A stretch of DNA of 40,896 nt from positions 1 to 40,896 of the forward strand of contig JACQZB010000079.1 of assembly GCA_016207925.1 (NCBI GenBank), written 5' to 3'. The stretch's first letter is position 1. The number at the start of each line of letters is the position of its first letter. The notes under the pieces are model-generated. The model was not told the origin of the DNA and ran no database searches. It saw nothing but the letters and a program-made list of their open reading frames with translations. The position numbers were made by a program, and so were the translations under genes. The stretch is from Nitrospinota bacterium. Lineage in GTDB: Bacteria > Nitrospinota_A > UBA7883. Shown piece by piece: positions 7,712 to 16,447 of the stretch.

Positions 7712-8461
7712 TTATTCATTGCGCCAGTTTTTCTGGACAACGCTCCCGTTCATGGCGCGCAGGTCAGGATCCTTGTCAAGCAACGCCACGGCGGCGCGCG
7801 AATTGAAGTTTTGCCCCATCGCCGCCAGCTTGGCGTAAAGCGCGCGCATCAGCGCCAAATCCTCCCGCGTATCCACCGTCAGGCGGTACGCGGCGCGCCC
7901 CGCCAGCCAGTCCGGCGGCGTGACCATGCGGACCTTGAACCGCTCCGGTTGCGAGTGAATGAACGTTGTGACGTGTTCGCGGAAGCGTGGTTCGACCGCT
8001 TCGGCGTCCGCCAGCCGCAGGGCCGCGGCGCTGGCAACTTCCGCCACCGATCCCAAGGGAGCGCCGCCCGCGCCCACCCAATCGGCCTTTTCGCGGATCA
8101 GTTCGGTGGTCATCATCCCCAGCGTTTCGGGATCCAGCAGCGGATTGTCCGCCGTGGCGCGCACGGCGGCGGCGGCGGGGTACTCGTCGAGCGCGATGAC
8201 AAAACGCCGCAGCACGTCTTCCTCCGGGCCGGTGACGCAGGGTATCCCCAGTGCGCGGGCGTAGCTGACCACCCGCGCGTCCGCCGGATTGGTGGAAGTG
8301 GCGATAACGATACGTTCGATTCCCGGCGTCCGGCGCAGCCGTTCTATTACCCAGCCCAGCAGCGGTTTATCGCCGATAGGCTCGAAGATTTTCCCCGGCA
8401 GGCGGGTGGAAGCCACACGGGCCTGAAGGATGGCTTGCAGGGTGACAGTGGGCGCGCTCAT
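7712..8461 (-). CDS. SpsF-like cytidylyltransferase family protein
   Basis: The 249-residue protein belongs to the CMP-sugar synthetase-like nucleotidyltransferases, subgroup SpsF (spore coat polysaccharide biosynthesis protein F homologues). The N-terminal LQARVASTRLPGKIF is the family's NTP-binding loop (consensus QAR.GSTRLPGK). Other marks are ATSTNPADA, the GPEEDVLRRF segment and the RATADNPLLDPE metal-binding region near residue 105. SpsF proteins activate an acidic or nonulosonic-type sugar with CTP; the exact sugar is not known from sequence. It stands alone between the ECF region and the sucC promoter region. Confidence 0.82.
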   Translation of the reverse strand: MSAPTVTLQAILQARVASTRLPGKIFEPIGDKPLLGWVIERLRRTPGIERIVIATSTNPADARVVSYARALGIPCVTGPEEDVLRRFVIALDEYPAAAAVRATADNPLLDPETLGMMTTELIREKADWVGAGGAPLGSVAEVASAAALRLADAEAVEPRFREHVTTFIHSQPERFKVRMVTPPDWLAGRAAYRLTVDTREDLALMRALYAKLAAMGQNFNSRAAVALLDKDPDLRAMNGSVVQKNWRNE

Positions 8462-8849
8462 GGTTGTTGGATTATAACCCGGTTAGGCGGCGCGCCCTCA
8501 ACCGGGGTCATACGGCATTCTCATGCCACCAGAATGAGCTTGGCAAAAGAGTGACGGTGACAGGTCATCTGTATCATGCCCATGCCGCAAGGCATAAAAC
8601 CAACGCGCTCATCAAACCTACCCAGATCAGGCTAGTGAAGCAGCCGCTCTCTTTCACCGCCTGCCTATGGTACTGGCAGCACGGCACCGCCACGCTCCTA
8701 CAACCCCCTGGGCGCCCTTTGCCCCTCGCCCCTTTTGGAGAGGGTGGCGCGTTTCGCGCCGGGTGAGTGGGATATGAAAACCGTGGTCAGACAGCCATGA
8801 GAAAAAAGTAAAGGGCCGACGCCCCGCCCTGGATTATGTGACCTTTGTT
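8462..8849. other. long intergenic stretch upstream of the sucC promoter
   Basis: I see no convincing gene here. A 100-codon open frame (8464-8766) has no ribosome site and no recognisable domain. There are two small hairpins: CATTCT/AGAATG around 8516-8537, and ATGCC-GCAA-GGCAT around 8582-8595, which has a GNRA-type loop. A structured intergenic repeat lies at 8722-8767. Confidence 0.5.
8722..8767. repeat. two-hairpin intergenic repeat unit
   Basis: A CCCTC...GAGAGGG stem is followed by a perfect GGCGCG-TTT-CGCGCC hairpin (8746-8760) and GGGTGAG. This resembles the widespread proteobacterial intergenic element in which a CCCTCTCC/GGAGAGGG stem is joined to a GCGCG stem. A partial relative lies at 2215-2238. 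Confidence 0.5.
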
Positions 8850-8878
8850 TTGACTCACCTGCGCGCCTGTGTTATAAA
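8850..8878 (+). promoter_or_regulatory. sigma70-type promoter of sucCD-korAB
   Basis: TTGACT (8850-8855), a 17-nt spacer and TATAAA (8873-8878), about 50 nt before the sucC start. Spacing is optimal and both boxes are near consensus, suggesting strong housekeeping expression. Confidence 0.8.
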
Positions 8879-8928
8879 ATGTCCCTTCCAAGGTCAGGGT
8901 CAGGTCGCCCGTTTTGTGAGCGGATGTA

Positions 8929-10101
8929 ATGAAGATACATGAGTATCAGGCCAAGGAGATTTTAAGCAAGTTCGGCGTCGCCGTCCCGCGCGGGCGTGTC
9001 GCCACGGACGCCCACAGTGTCGCCTCCATCGTGGAGGAGTTGGGGCTTCCCGTGGTGGTCAAGGCGCAGATCCACGCCGGGGGCCGCGGCAAGGGGGGCG
9101 GCGTCAAAGTCGCCAAAACGCTGGACGAGGCGCAGTCCGCCTACGCCGCCATTCTCGGCATGAATCTGGTCACCCATCAAACCGGCCCGGAGGGGCGCCT
9201 GGTGCGGACCGTGCTCGTCGAGGAAGGGCTGAACATCGCCAAGGAACTGTATGTGGGCATGGTGCTGGACCGCGAAAAGTCGCGGGTATGCGTCATGGTG
9301 TCGGAGGCGGGCGGCATGGAGATCGAGGAAGTCGCCGCCCACACGCCGGAGAAGATAAAGAAGGAATGGATAGACCCCGCGCTGGGCCTCATGCCCGCGC
9401 AGGCGCGCAAACTGGCCTATTTCCTCAACCTGCCGCCGGAGGCGGTGCGCGAGGCGGTGAAGTTCATCATCAACCTGTATAACGCCTTCGTCGCCAAGGA
9501 CTGTTCGCTGGCGGAGATCAACCCGCTGGCGCTCACCGCGGACAACCGCGTGCTGGCGCTTGACGGCAAAATGAACTTCGACGACAACGCCTTGTTCCGC
9601 CAGCCGGACGTGGTGGCCTGCCGCGACCTGAACGAGGAAGAGACGCTTGAGATCGAGGCCAGCAAGTACAGCCTCAACTACATCAAGCTCGACGGCAACA
9701 TCGGCTGCATGGTCAACGGCGCGGGGCTGGCCATGGCCACCATGGACATCATCAAGCTTTCTGGCGGCGAGCCGGCGAATTTTTTGGATGTCGGCGGCGG
9801 CGCCTCCGAGGAGCAGATCGAGAACGCCTTCCGCATCATCCTGGCGGACAACAACGTCAAGGGCATCTTCATCAATATCTTTGGCGGCATCCTGCGGTGC
9901 GACCGGCTGGCCAACGGCGTGGTGAACGCCGCGCGCAAGATCAACGTGGCCATCCCGGTGGTGATCCGCATGGAAGGCACCAACGTGGACGAGGGCAAGC
10001 GCATCCTGCGCGACAGCGGCTTTAACTTCATCGTGGCCAGCGCGATGCGCGACGGCGCCGAAAAGGCGGTGGCCGCCATCGCCGCGGGCGCGGCGCGGTA
10101 A
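8929..10101 (+). CDS. sucC: succinyl-CoA synthetase (ADP-forming) beta subunit
   Basis: The beta subunit of succinate-CoA ligase interconverts succinyl-CoA and succinate with ATP. At 390 residues it has full family length. It opens with [12 protein letters not shown], the family hallmark, then an ATP-grasp domain (about residues 1-240) with [14 protein letters not shown] and [10 protein letters not shown] (the Mg/ATP site). The C-terminal flavodoxin-like CoA-ligase domain contains [13 protein letters not shown] and [13 protein letters not shown]. It is the first gene of a unit with sucD (10-nt gap) and then korAB. In that setting it may run in the reductive direction, feeding succinyl-CoA to the 2-oxoglutarate synthase. 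Confidence 0.97.
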   Translation: MKIHEYQAKEILSKFGVAVPRGRVATDAHSVASIVEELGLPVVVKAQIHAGGRGKGGGVKVAKTLDEAQSAYAAILGMNLVTHQTGPEGRLVRTVLVEEGLNIAKELYVGMVLDREKSRVCVMVSEAGGMEIEEVAAHTPEKIKKEWIDPALGLMPAQARKLAYFLNLPPEAVREAVKFIINLYNAFVAKDCSLAEINPLALTADNRVLALDGKMNFDDNALFRQPDVVACRDLNEEETLEIEASKYSLNYIKLDGNIGCMVNGAGLAMATMDIIKLSGGEPANFLDVGGGASEEQIENAFRIILADNNVKGIFINIFGGILRCDRLANGVVNAARKINVAIPVVIRMEGTNVDEGKRILRDSGFNFIVASAMRDGAEKAVAAIAAGAAR

Positions 10102-10111
10102 GGGGGCGGCC

Positions 10112-10984
10112 ATGAGCATACTCGTCGGCAAGCATACCCGGCTGATCGTCCAGGGCATCACCGGCAAGGAGGGCGGTTTTCACGCCCGCGGCTGCAAGGA
10201 TTACGGTACCAACCTCGTCGGCGGCGTCACCCCCGGCAAAGAGGGGCAGACCGCCGAGGGCGCCCCGGTGTTCAACACCGTGGAAAAGGCGGTCAAGGAG
10301 ACAGGCGCCAACGCCACCATGATTTTCGTGCCGCCCCCCGCCGCGGCGGATGCCATTTTCGAGGCGTCCGACGCGGGCATTGAGCTTATCGTCTGCATCA
10401 CCGAGGGCATCCCGGTGTTGGATATGGTCAAGATCAAGCGCTACCTGATGGGCCATGGGCGCGGGCGGCTGATCGGCCCCAACTGCCCTGGCGTGATCAC
10501 CCCCGGCCAGGCCAAAATCGGCATCATGCCCGGCCATATCCACATCCCCGGCCCCGTGGGCGTGGTCAGCCGCTCCGGTACGCTGACCTACGAAGTGGTG
10601 GGCCAGCTCACCGCCTTGGGCGTGGGGCAAAGCACCTGCGTGGGCATCGGCGGCGATCCGGTGAACGGCACGGATTTCATTGACACCCTCAAGCTGTTCA
10701 ACGAGGACGCGCAGACCCGGGCGATCTGCATGATCGGTGAAATCGGCGGCGCCGCCGAGGAAGACGCCGCCCGGTTCATCAAGAAGCACGTTAAAAAGCC
10801 GGTCATCGGCTTTATCGCGGGGCAGACGGCCCCGCCCGGGCGGCGCATGGGTCATGCCGGCGCCATCATCTCCGGCGGCAAGGGAACCGCGGGGGAAAAA
10901 ATGAAGATCATGGCCGAATGCGGCGTGATCGTGTGCAAATCCCCGGCGGACCTGGGCGAGACCATCAAAAAGGCGCTTAACTAG
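10112..10984 (+). CDS. sucD: succinyl-CoA synthetase (ADP-forming) alpha subunit
   Basis: The alpha subunit carries the CoA site and the phosphohistidine intermediate. The protein is 290 residues, a normal length. The N-terminal CoA-binding Rossmann domain includes [22 protein letters not shown]-type text and [20 protein letters not shown] lies near residue 125, and the active-site histidine is H248 in [14 protein letters not shown]. It lies 10 nt after sucC, with a G-rich ribosome site in the gap, and 59 nt before korA. Confidence 0.97.
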   Translation: MSILVGKHTRLIVQGITGKEGGFHARGCKDYGTNLVGGVTPGKEGQTAEGAPVFNTVEKAVKETGANATMIFVPPPAAADAIFEASDAGIELIVCITEGIPVLDMVKIKRYLMGHGRGRLIGPNCPGVITPGQAKIGIMPGHIHIPGPVGVVSRSGTLTYEVVGQLTALGVGQSTCVGIGGDPVNGTDFIDTLKLFNEDAQTRAICMIGEIGGAAEEDAARFIKKHVKKPVIGFIAGQTAPPGRRMGHAGAIISGGKGTAGEKMKIMAECGVIVCKSPADLGETIKKALN

Positions 10985-11043
10985 CTCCGGTTTGACGGAC
11001 CCGCCCCGCTCGCGCCGGGGAGGCAGGTAAACCCCAACTGACG

Positions 11044-12786
11044 ATGGAGAATGACGTGGCGCAAAGTAACGATCTGATCATCCGCATCGGCGGCGAAGGT
11101 GGCGAAGGCGTCATCTCCTCCGGCGACATGATCGCGCAGGCGGCGGCGCGGTCGGGGCTGGAGGTGCTCACGTTCAAGACATTCCCCGCGGAAATACGCG
11201 GCGGGTACGCCATGTACCAGACGCGCTTCTCGCACGAGCCGATCCTGTCCGAGGGCACGGGGTTCGACGTGGCCTGCTGCTTCAACCAGGAAGCCCTCGA
11301 CATGAACCGCAAGGCGCTGCGCCAGGGCAACGTGCTGATCTACGATTTTCCCGGCGGCGACATCGCCGGGGAGCAGAACATTCCGGGGATACACTGCTAC
11401 CCCGTCCCCATGACCAAGATTTCCAAGGAAGAGTTGGCCACGCCGCGCTCCAAGAACATGGTGGCGCTCGGCGCCATCGCGGAGTTGTTCTCCATCTCCA
11501 TGACCTCGCTTAAGGAGACGGTGCAGGAGAAGTTCGGCAAGAAAGGCGCCGAGGTGGTGGAGGTCAACTACAAGGCCCTCGACGCGGGCGCCCAGCACGT
11601 CCGCACGAATATCAAAAAGGCCGATCCGTACCAGATGGATCCCGGCACGCCCAAGCAGGACGTGATCATCATCTCCGGCAACGAAGCGGTGGGCCTGGGC
11701 GCGCTGCTGGCCGGGGTGCGCTTCTTCTCCGCCTACCCCATCACTCCCGCCACCGAGGTGGCCATTTTCCTGGCCCGCCACTTGCCCAAGTTCGGCGGCA
11801 ACCTGGTGCAGGCGGAGGATGAAATCGCCTCGCTGGCCAACGTCATCGGCGCCTCCTACGGCGGCGTTAAGGCGATGACCTCCACCTCCGGCCCCGGCCT
11901 GTCGCTGATGCAGGAGCTTATCGGCATGGCCTCGATGATGGAAGTGCCGGTGGTGATCTGCGACGTACAGCGCGGCGGCCCCTCCACCGGCCTGCCCACC
12001 AAGCACGAGCAGAGCGACCTGTTCCTGGCCGCCCACGGCTGCCACGGCGACGCTTCCAAGGTGGTCGTTTCCCCCGAAGGGGTGGAGGACTGCGTGTACC
12101 TGACCGTGGAGGCGTTCAACATCGCCGAGCGGTATCAATTGCCGGTGCTGATCCTCTCCGACGGATCGCTGGGATTCCGCACCAGCTCGATGCGCAAGCC
12201 TGACCCGAAAAAAATCCGCGTGGAAAACCGCGCCACCGTCAGCGGGAACGGCGAAGGGTTCGAGCGTTACGCGCTCACCGCCTCCGGCGTCTCCCCCATG
12301 GCCATCCCCGGCACGCCCGGCTGCGCCTACATCTCCACGGGGCTGGAGCACGCGCCCTCCTCGGCGCCCCGCTACTCCGCGGAGAACCACACCGCCATGC
12401 TCGACAAACGCTTCGGCAAGCTCAAGGACTTGGAGGACTACTTCCCGGCCACGGAAGTTGACCATCAGGAAGGCGCGCAGTTGGGCGTCATCGCCTGGGG
12501 TTCCACCATCGGCACATTGCGCGAGGCGGTGAAAATCGCCCGCGCCGAGGGCGCCAAGGTTTCGGCGCTGTACCCAAAGCTGGTTTGGCCGCTGCCGGTC
12601 AAGGCGCTTAATGCCTTTGGCGCGAAGTATAAAAAGGTGCTTGTGCCGGAGATCAACAAGCAGGGCCAACTGGCCAAACTTATCCAGGGCGAGACGGAGA
12701 TCAGGCCCATCAGCTACACTATCTATGGCGGCCTGCCCTTCTCCCCGCGGCAGATTGCCGACAAAATCAAGGAGGTGTTGAAATGA
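11044..12786 (+). CDS. korA: 2-oxoacid:ferredoxin oxidoreductase, fused gamma-alpha subunit (2-oxoglutarate type)
   Basis: This 580-residue subunit fuses two parts of the oxidoreductase. The N-terminal gamma domain (about residues 5-190) has IRIGGEGGEGVISSGD and FPAEIRGGYAMYQTR. The alpha (pyrimidine-binding) part has NEAVGLGALLAGVRFFSAYPITP and TSTSGPGLSLMQE. A C-terminal domain carries VIAWGSTIGTLREAV. The closest known architecture is the KorA/OorA-type fused subunit of 2-oxoglutarate synthase, which makes 2-oxoglutarate from succinyl-CoA and CO2 or runs in reverse. The sucCD neighbours support that substrate. No separate ferredoxin-like delta subunit is in the window. The korB start overlaps its stop (ATGA). 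Confidence 0.9.
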   Translation: MENDVAQSNDLIIRIGGEGGEGVISSGDMIAQAAARSGLEVLTFKTFPAEIRGGYAMYQTRFSHEPILSEGTGFDVACCFNQEALDMNRKALRQGNVLIYDFPGGDIAGEQNIPGIHCYPVPMTKISKEELATPRSKNMVALGAIAELFSISMTSLKETVQEKFGKKGAEVVEVNYKALDAGAQHVRTNIKKADPYQMDPGTPKQDVIIISGNEAVGLGALLAGVRFFSAYPITPATEVAIFLARHLPKFGGNLVQAEDEIASLANVIGASYGGVKAMTSTSGPGLSLMQELIGMASMMEVPVVICDVQRGGPSTGLPTKHEQSDLFLAAHGCHGDASKVVVSPEGVEDCVYLTVEAFNIAERYQLPVLILSDGSLGFRTSSMRKPDPKKIRVENRATVSGNGEGFERYALTASGVSPMAIPGTPGCAYISTGLEHAPSSAPRYSAENHTAMLDKRFGKLKDLEDYFPATEVDHQEGAQLGVIAWGSTIGTLREAVKIARAEGAKVSALYPKLVWPLPVKALNAFGAKYKKVLVPEINKQGQLAKLIQGETEIRPISYTIYGGLPFSPRQIADKIKEVLK

Positions 12787-13652
12787 CCACCGCCACCGAA
12801 CCGCTTAAGGCGAAAGACTTCAAAAGCACCGTCCCGCCCACCTGGTGCCCGGGCTGCGGCGACTACGGCGTGCTCAATGCGACACTCAAGGCGTTCGCCG
12901 ACATCAAGCTGGACATCAACAACACCGTGCTGGTCTCCGGCATCGGATGCTCGTCGCGCTTCCCCTATTTCGTGAAAACCTACGGGATGCACACCGCCCA
13001 CGGGCGCGTGCTGCCCGTGGCCGCGGGCGTGAAACTGGCCCGGCCCGACCTGCGCGTGGTGGCCTTCGGCGGCGACGGCGACGGGTTCTCCATCGGCGGC
13101 GGCCATGTGCCCCATGTCGTCCGCAAGAATACCGACCTGACCTATATTCTGATGGACAACTCCATCTACGGGCTTACCAAGGGGCAAGCCTCCCCCACTA
13201 GCCAAACGGGCATGGTCACCGTCACCACCCCCTACGGCTTGCCGGATAACCCGGTAAATCCGCTGGCGTATTGCCTTACCTATGGGGCCACCTTCGTGGC
13301 GCAGGCCTATTCCTCCAAGCCCAAGATCGTGGAAGACCTGGTCAAACAGGCGCTCAACCACAAGGGCTTTGCGTTTGTGAACATCATCAGCCCGTGCCCG
13401 ACGTTTAACAAGATCAATACCTTTGACTTCTACAAGGATATGATCGAGGAAATCCCCGCGGATCACGACCCCACCAACCTGCAAGCCGCGCTGGCCATCG
13501 CCCTGCGCGCCAAACAGGGCAAAGTTCCCGTGGGCTTGCTGTACAAAGTGGAGCAGCCCACGCTACTTGATCGCTTGGGTGAAATCCGCAAGAAGGCAAA
13601 AGCTTCGCCGGATTACGACATCAACGTAATTATTGACGATTACCGCCCGTAG
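12783..13652 (+). CDS. korB: 2-oxoacid:ferredoxin oxidoreductase, beta (TPP-binding) subunit
   Basis: The beta subunit holds thiamine diphosphate and an iron-sulfur cluster. It is 289 residues. PTWCPGCGDYGVLNA near residue 20 contains two cluster cysteines, and GIGCSSRFPYF a third. The TPP/Mg motif is GGDGDGFSIGGGHVPH (about residues 96-111) followed by MDNSIYGLTKGQASPTS. A later cysteine lies in ISPCPTFNK. It overlaps korA by 4 nt and is followed by a rho-independent terminator, so it ends the sucCD-korAB unit. A 2-oxoglutarate role is inferred from neighbours; other 2-oxoacids are possible. Confidence 0.92.
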   Translation: MTTATEPLKAKDFKSTVPPTWCPGCGDYGVLNATLKAFADIKLDINNTVLVSGIGCSSRFPYFVKTYGMHTAHGRVLPVAAGVKLARPDLRVVAFGGDGDGFSIGGGHVPHVVRKNTDLTYILMDNSIYGLTKGQASPTSQTGMVTVTTPYGLPDNPVNPLAYCLTYGATFVAQAYSSKPKIVEDLVKQALNHKGFAFVNIISPCPTFNKINTFDFYKDMIEEIPADHDPTNLQAALAIALRAKQGKVPVGLLYKVEQPTLLDRLGEIRKKAKASPDYDINVIIDDYRP

Positions 13653-13672
13653 AGCGTAAAATTACACACCTT

Positions 13673-13711
13673 GCGGCGCGTGGATGCGACAGCCCACGCG
13701 CCGCTTTTATT
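13673..13711 (+). terminator. rho-independent terminator after korB
   Basis: GCGGCGCGTGG (13673-13683) pairs perfectly with CCACGCGCCGC (13694-13704) over a 10-nt loop, followed by TTTTATT. It closes the sucCD-korAB unit and separates it from ndk, whose ribosome site begins just downstream. Confidence 0.88.
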
Positions 13712-13725
13712 GAAAAGGAGACATC

Positions 13726-14139
13726 ATGTCGCGTACATTCGCCATCATCAAGCCGGACGCCGTGGAGCGCAAGCTGACCGGCATCATCATAGACCGCATG
13801 GAGCGCGAGGGGTTGCAAGTCGTGGCGCTCAAGCGCCTTCACATGACCAAAAAGCAGGCCGAAGGGTTTTACGCCGAGCATAAGGCGCGTCCGTTTTTCG
13901 CCTCGTTGACCGGGTACATGGCCAGCGGCCCGTGCTACGTGGCCGCGCTGGAAGGGGAAAACGCCCAGCCGCGCTGGCGCGACATCATGGGCGCCACCAA
14001 TCCCGAACAGGCCGCGCCGGGCACCATACGCAAGGAGTTGGCGGTGGATTTGGAAAAGAACTCCGTCCACGGCTCCGACTCGGAGACCAGCGCCGCGCGC
14101 GAAATCGCCTACTTCTTCAGCGAATTGGAGATTGTATAA
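13726..14139 (+). CDS. ndk: nucleoside-diphosphate kinase
   Basis: Ndk passes the gamma-phosphate from ATP to other nucleoside diphosphates through a phosphohistidine. The 137-residue length is typical. [15 protein letters not shown] opens the protein, [17 protein letters not shown] lies in the middle, and the phospho-accepting His115 sits in NSVHGSDS. A good ribosome site (AAAAGGAG) precedes the ATG. The last 31 nt overlap the 3' end of the convergent anmK gene. Confidence 0.97.
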   Translation: MSRTFAIIKPDAVERKLTGIIIDRMEREGLQVVALKRLHMTKKQAEGFYAEHKARPFFASLTGYMASGPCYVAALEGENAQPRWRDIMGATNPEQAAPGTIRKELAVDLEKNSVHGSDSETSAAREIAYFFSELEIV

Positions 14140-15257
14140 GCGGTTGGGTACGGGGTCAGGTTTCCAAGCCTGACCAGCCCGCGTGAGCCGGTGATGGAGG
14201 ACAAGTCCAGCGCGTCGCCGCGGTGGGCGTGGAACGCAAGCAAGGCCATCAACGCGGATTCGATGACCTTGGCCGGCCAGCCAAGCGCGCCAGACGCCAC
14301 AAGCTCTACCCGCGGGCCGAGCAGGGCCGCAAGCCGTTCCATCAAATAACCATTTTTCGCTCCGCCGCCGCAGACCACCACGCGATCCGTGGATTCGCCG
14401 CGCCGCGCAAGTTTTATGATTTCACCCGCGATGGAGCGGGCGGTAAGTTCCGTGAGCGCCGCCAAGGTATCCGCGTTCCAGCGCCGGGGATTATCCATCC
14501 CCGCCCATTTGAAGAACACTTCGCCAAACATTTCGCGCCCCGTGGATTTTGGCGCCGCGCGGCGGAAGTAAGGATGCGCCAAACAACGGCGCAGCAGCCG
14601 CTCGTCCACTTGGCCCCGGCGCGCCAGGGCGCCGCCCTTGTCATACGCCTTTCCCGCGATGCGTTGTGTGGCAATGTCCATGAGCATGTTGCCCGGCCCC
14701 GTGTCGTATGCGGTGAGTTGGGACAAATACGTCGCGCCCGCGGGGATGTGGGTCAGGTTGGCGATGCCGCCGATGTTGACCACGGTGATGTCTATCTTGC
14801 GCGAGCCGAACATGGGTAGATGGACGATGGGGGCCAGCGGCGCGCCTTGCCCGCCCGCGGCCATGTCCGCGGAGCGAAAGCCGCTCCACACGGGAACGCC
14901 CGTCATCGCGGCGATCACGGCGCCGCTCCCCAGTTGCAACGTGGCGCCGCGCGCGGGGTCGTGCCATACCGTTTGCCCGTGGGAGCCGATGGCGGCGGTG
15001 CGAAGGCCCTTCATCGCCTTTAGCGCCGCGCGTCCAAAGGCGCGCCCGATGTCCACGTCGAGCGCGCACGACTCCGCCGTCCCCGCGCGGCCCTCCGCCG
15101 CCGCAAGGACCCGCGCGCGCAGGGCAGGGGAGTAGCGAAGGGACGCGAAGCGGATCAATTTCAATTCCGGCCCCAAGCGCCCCTGCCCGATGTCCACCAC
15201 CGCGGCGTCCACCGCGTCGGCGGAGGTGCCCGACATCAGCCCCAGGTATAAGGCCAC
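14109..15257 (-). CDS. anmK: anhydro-N-acetylmuramic acid kinase
   Basis: AnmK phosphorylates and opens 1,6-anhydro-N-acetylmuramic acid released during peptidoglycan turnover, giving MurNAc-6-phosphate for recycling. The protein is 382 residues. It starts with the family signature [19 protein letters not shown] (GTG start at 15257, matching the usual N-terminus). It also has [12 protein letters not shown] and [12 protein letters not shown], and a second phosphate-binding loop, [16 protein letters not shown]. The amidohydrolase stop lies 3 nt upstream, so the two are co-transcribed, probably in a wall-recycling unit. It overlaps ndk tail to tail by 31 nt. Confidence 0.95.
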   Translation of the reverse strand: MALYLGLMSGTSADAVDAAVVDIGQGRLGPELKLIRFASLRYSPALRARVLAAAEGRAGTAESCALDVDIGRAFGRAALKAMKGLRTAAIGSHGQTVWHDPARGATLQLGSGAVIAAMTGVPVWSGFRSADMAAGGQGAPLAPIVHLPMFGSRKIDITVVNIGGIANLTHIPAGATYLSQLTAYDTGPGNMLMDIATQRIAGKAYDKGGALARRGQVDERLLRRCLAHPYFRRAAPKSTGREMFGEVFFKWAGMDNPRRWNADTLAALTELTARSIAGEIIKLARRGESTDRVVVCGGGAKNGYLMERLAALLGPRVELVASGALGWPAKVIESALMALLAFHAHRGDALDLSSITGSRGLVRLGNLTPYPTAYTISNSLKK

Positions 15258-15260
15258 CGG

Positions 15261-16445
15261 TCAGCCCCGTTGCCGCTTGAAATCGTTTTTCACGCGCTCC
15301 ATCAAGGCGCGGTCAGTCAACAAGTCATAGGCGGTCAGCGCCACGGCTTTGGTGATCAGCAGCATACGTCCGATCCCCTCGCGGGAGACGACGGCCTTCA
15401 AAAAATTCGTCGAATGATTGATGTCCTCGCGCCCGCCCACGGCGTATTCGGGATGCAGGCAGGGGACTGCCTGGCTTACGTTGCCGATGTCGGAGGAACC
15501 AATTTCCTCTGTCTCGTTGAACCCCTCTTCAGCAAGCCCCAGCGCTTCCATATTGCGCCGGAACGCTTCGCCCATGGGGTAATTGGGATAGAAGGGATCG
15601 TAACTGTGGCCGCGCCGCTTTACCGCAACCGTACAGCCCGCCGAGCGCGCCGCGCCGCGCGCCGCCCGGATCACTTTTTCCGTCAAGTCCGCGAAGTATT
15701 CGCGGGTAAGCGCGCGGACGTAGAACTCCATCACCACCTTATCGGGGATGATGTTGGGCGCGTCGCCGCCGTGGCGAAAGATGCCGTGGACGCGCGCCTG
15801 GTCCTTCATCTGTTGGCGCAGGGCGGAGACGGCGTTGTAGAACGTCACACCCGCGTCCAGCGCGTTCACCCCCTGGTCGGGGAAGGCCGCCGCGTGGCTG
15901 GCCCTGCCGCTGAAGGTGAAAGTGAGCGACGTGACGGCGTACATGCGGTTGATGACCCGCGTTTTATTGCTGGGGTGGGCCATCAAGGCCGCGTCCACTC
16001 CCCGGAACACGCCGTTTTTGATCATCCTGATTTTACCGCCGCCGCCTTCCTCGGCGGGGGTTCCGATAACCATGATTTCGCCCGGCATATCCACGCCGGA
16101 CGCGGCCAGGGCCGCCGCCGCGCCATAGGCGGAGGCGGCGATAAGGTTATGCCCGCAGGCGTGGCCCATGGGCAAGGCGTCGTATTCGGCGATCAGCGCC
16201 ACGCGCGGACCCTTGCCCGCGCCGCGTTTGCGTGCGATGAACGCCGTGGCCAGCCCGCCCGCCGGCGAGGTGATCCGGTAGCCGCTGGCGGCCAGTTTTT
16301 CAACCAGCAGCGCCTTGGCGAAGGTCTCGCGGTAGCCAAGCTCCGGCTTGGCGAAAATCTCCTTGCCCACTTCGGCGACGCCGTCCGCCATGCGGTCCAC
16401 GGCGCGGATGATGACGCGTTTGGCTTCACGTTGGCTTTGGGCCAT
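15261..16445 (-). CDS. M20-family metallo-amidohydrolase (AbgB/hippurate hydrolase-like)
   Basis: This M20D-type zinc peptidase/amidohydrolase is about 394 residues. Metal-site motifs are visible: ALPMGHACGHN (Cys and His ligands), GTPAEEGGGGK (the catalytic and ligand glutamates), and a C-terminal histidine in EDINHSTNF. A central dimerisation domain contains TFSGRASHAAAFPDQG. Members cleave N-acyl amino acids, p-aminobenzoyl-glutamate or similar amides. The ATG at 16445 (MAQSQREAKR) is preferred over a longer frame to 16508, which would overlap the HPr-protein gene. Neighbours suggest peptidoglycan-fragment or amino-acid salvage, but the substrate is not known. Confidence 0.9.
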   Translation of the reverse strand: MAQSQREAKRVIIRAVDRMADGVAEVGKEIFAKPELGYRETFAKALLVEKLAASGYRITSPAGGLATAFIARKRGAGKGPRVALIAEYDALPMGHACGHNLIAASAYGAAAALAASGVDMPGEIMVIGTPAEEGGGGKIRMIKNGVFRGVDAALMAHPSNKTRVINRMYAVTSLTFTFSGRASHAAAFPDQGVNALDAGVTFYNAVSALRQQMKDQARVHGIFRHGGDAPNIIPDKVVMEFYVRALTREYFADLTEKVIRAARGAARSAGCTVAVKRRGHSYDPFYPNYPMGEAFRRNMEALGLAEEGFNETEEIGSSDIGNVSQAVPCLHPEYAVGGREDINHSTNFLKAVVSREGIGRMLLITKAVALTAYDLLTDRALMERVKNDFKRQRG

Positions 16446-16447
16446 GA

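Noticed and set aside
7462-7740. Open frames on the minus strand between the sigma gene and the SpsF-like gene
   Set aside because: They run through the two hairpins and the ECF promoters and lack family features.
8464-8766. 100-codon open frame upstream of sucC
   Set aside because: It has no ribosome site or domain and runs through an intergenic hairpin repeat.
10981-12669. 562-codon open frame on the minus strand
   Set aside because: It lies antisense to korA and its His/Gly/Arg-rich composition is that of an antisense frame.
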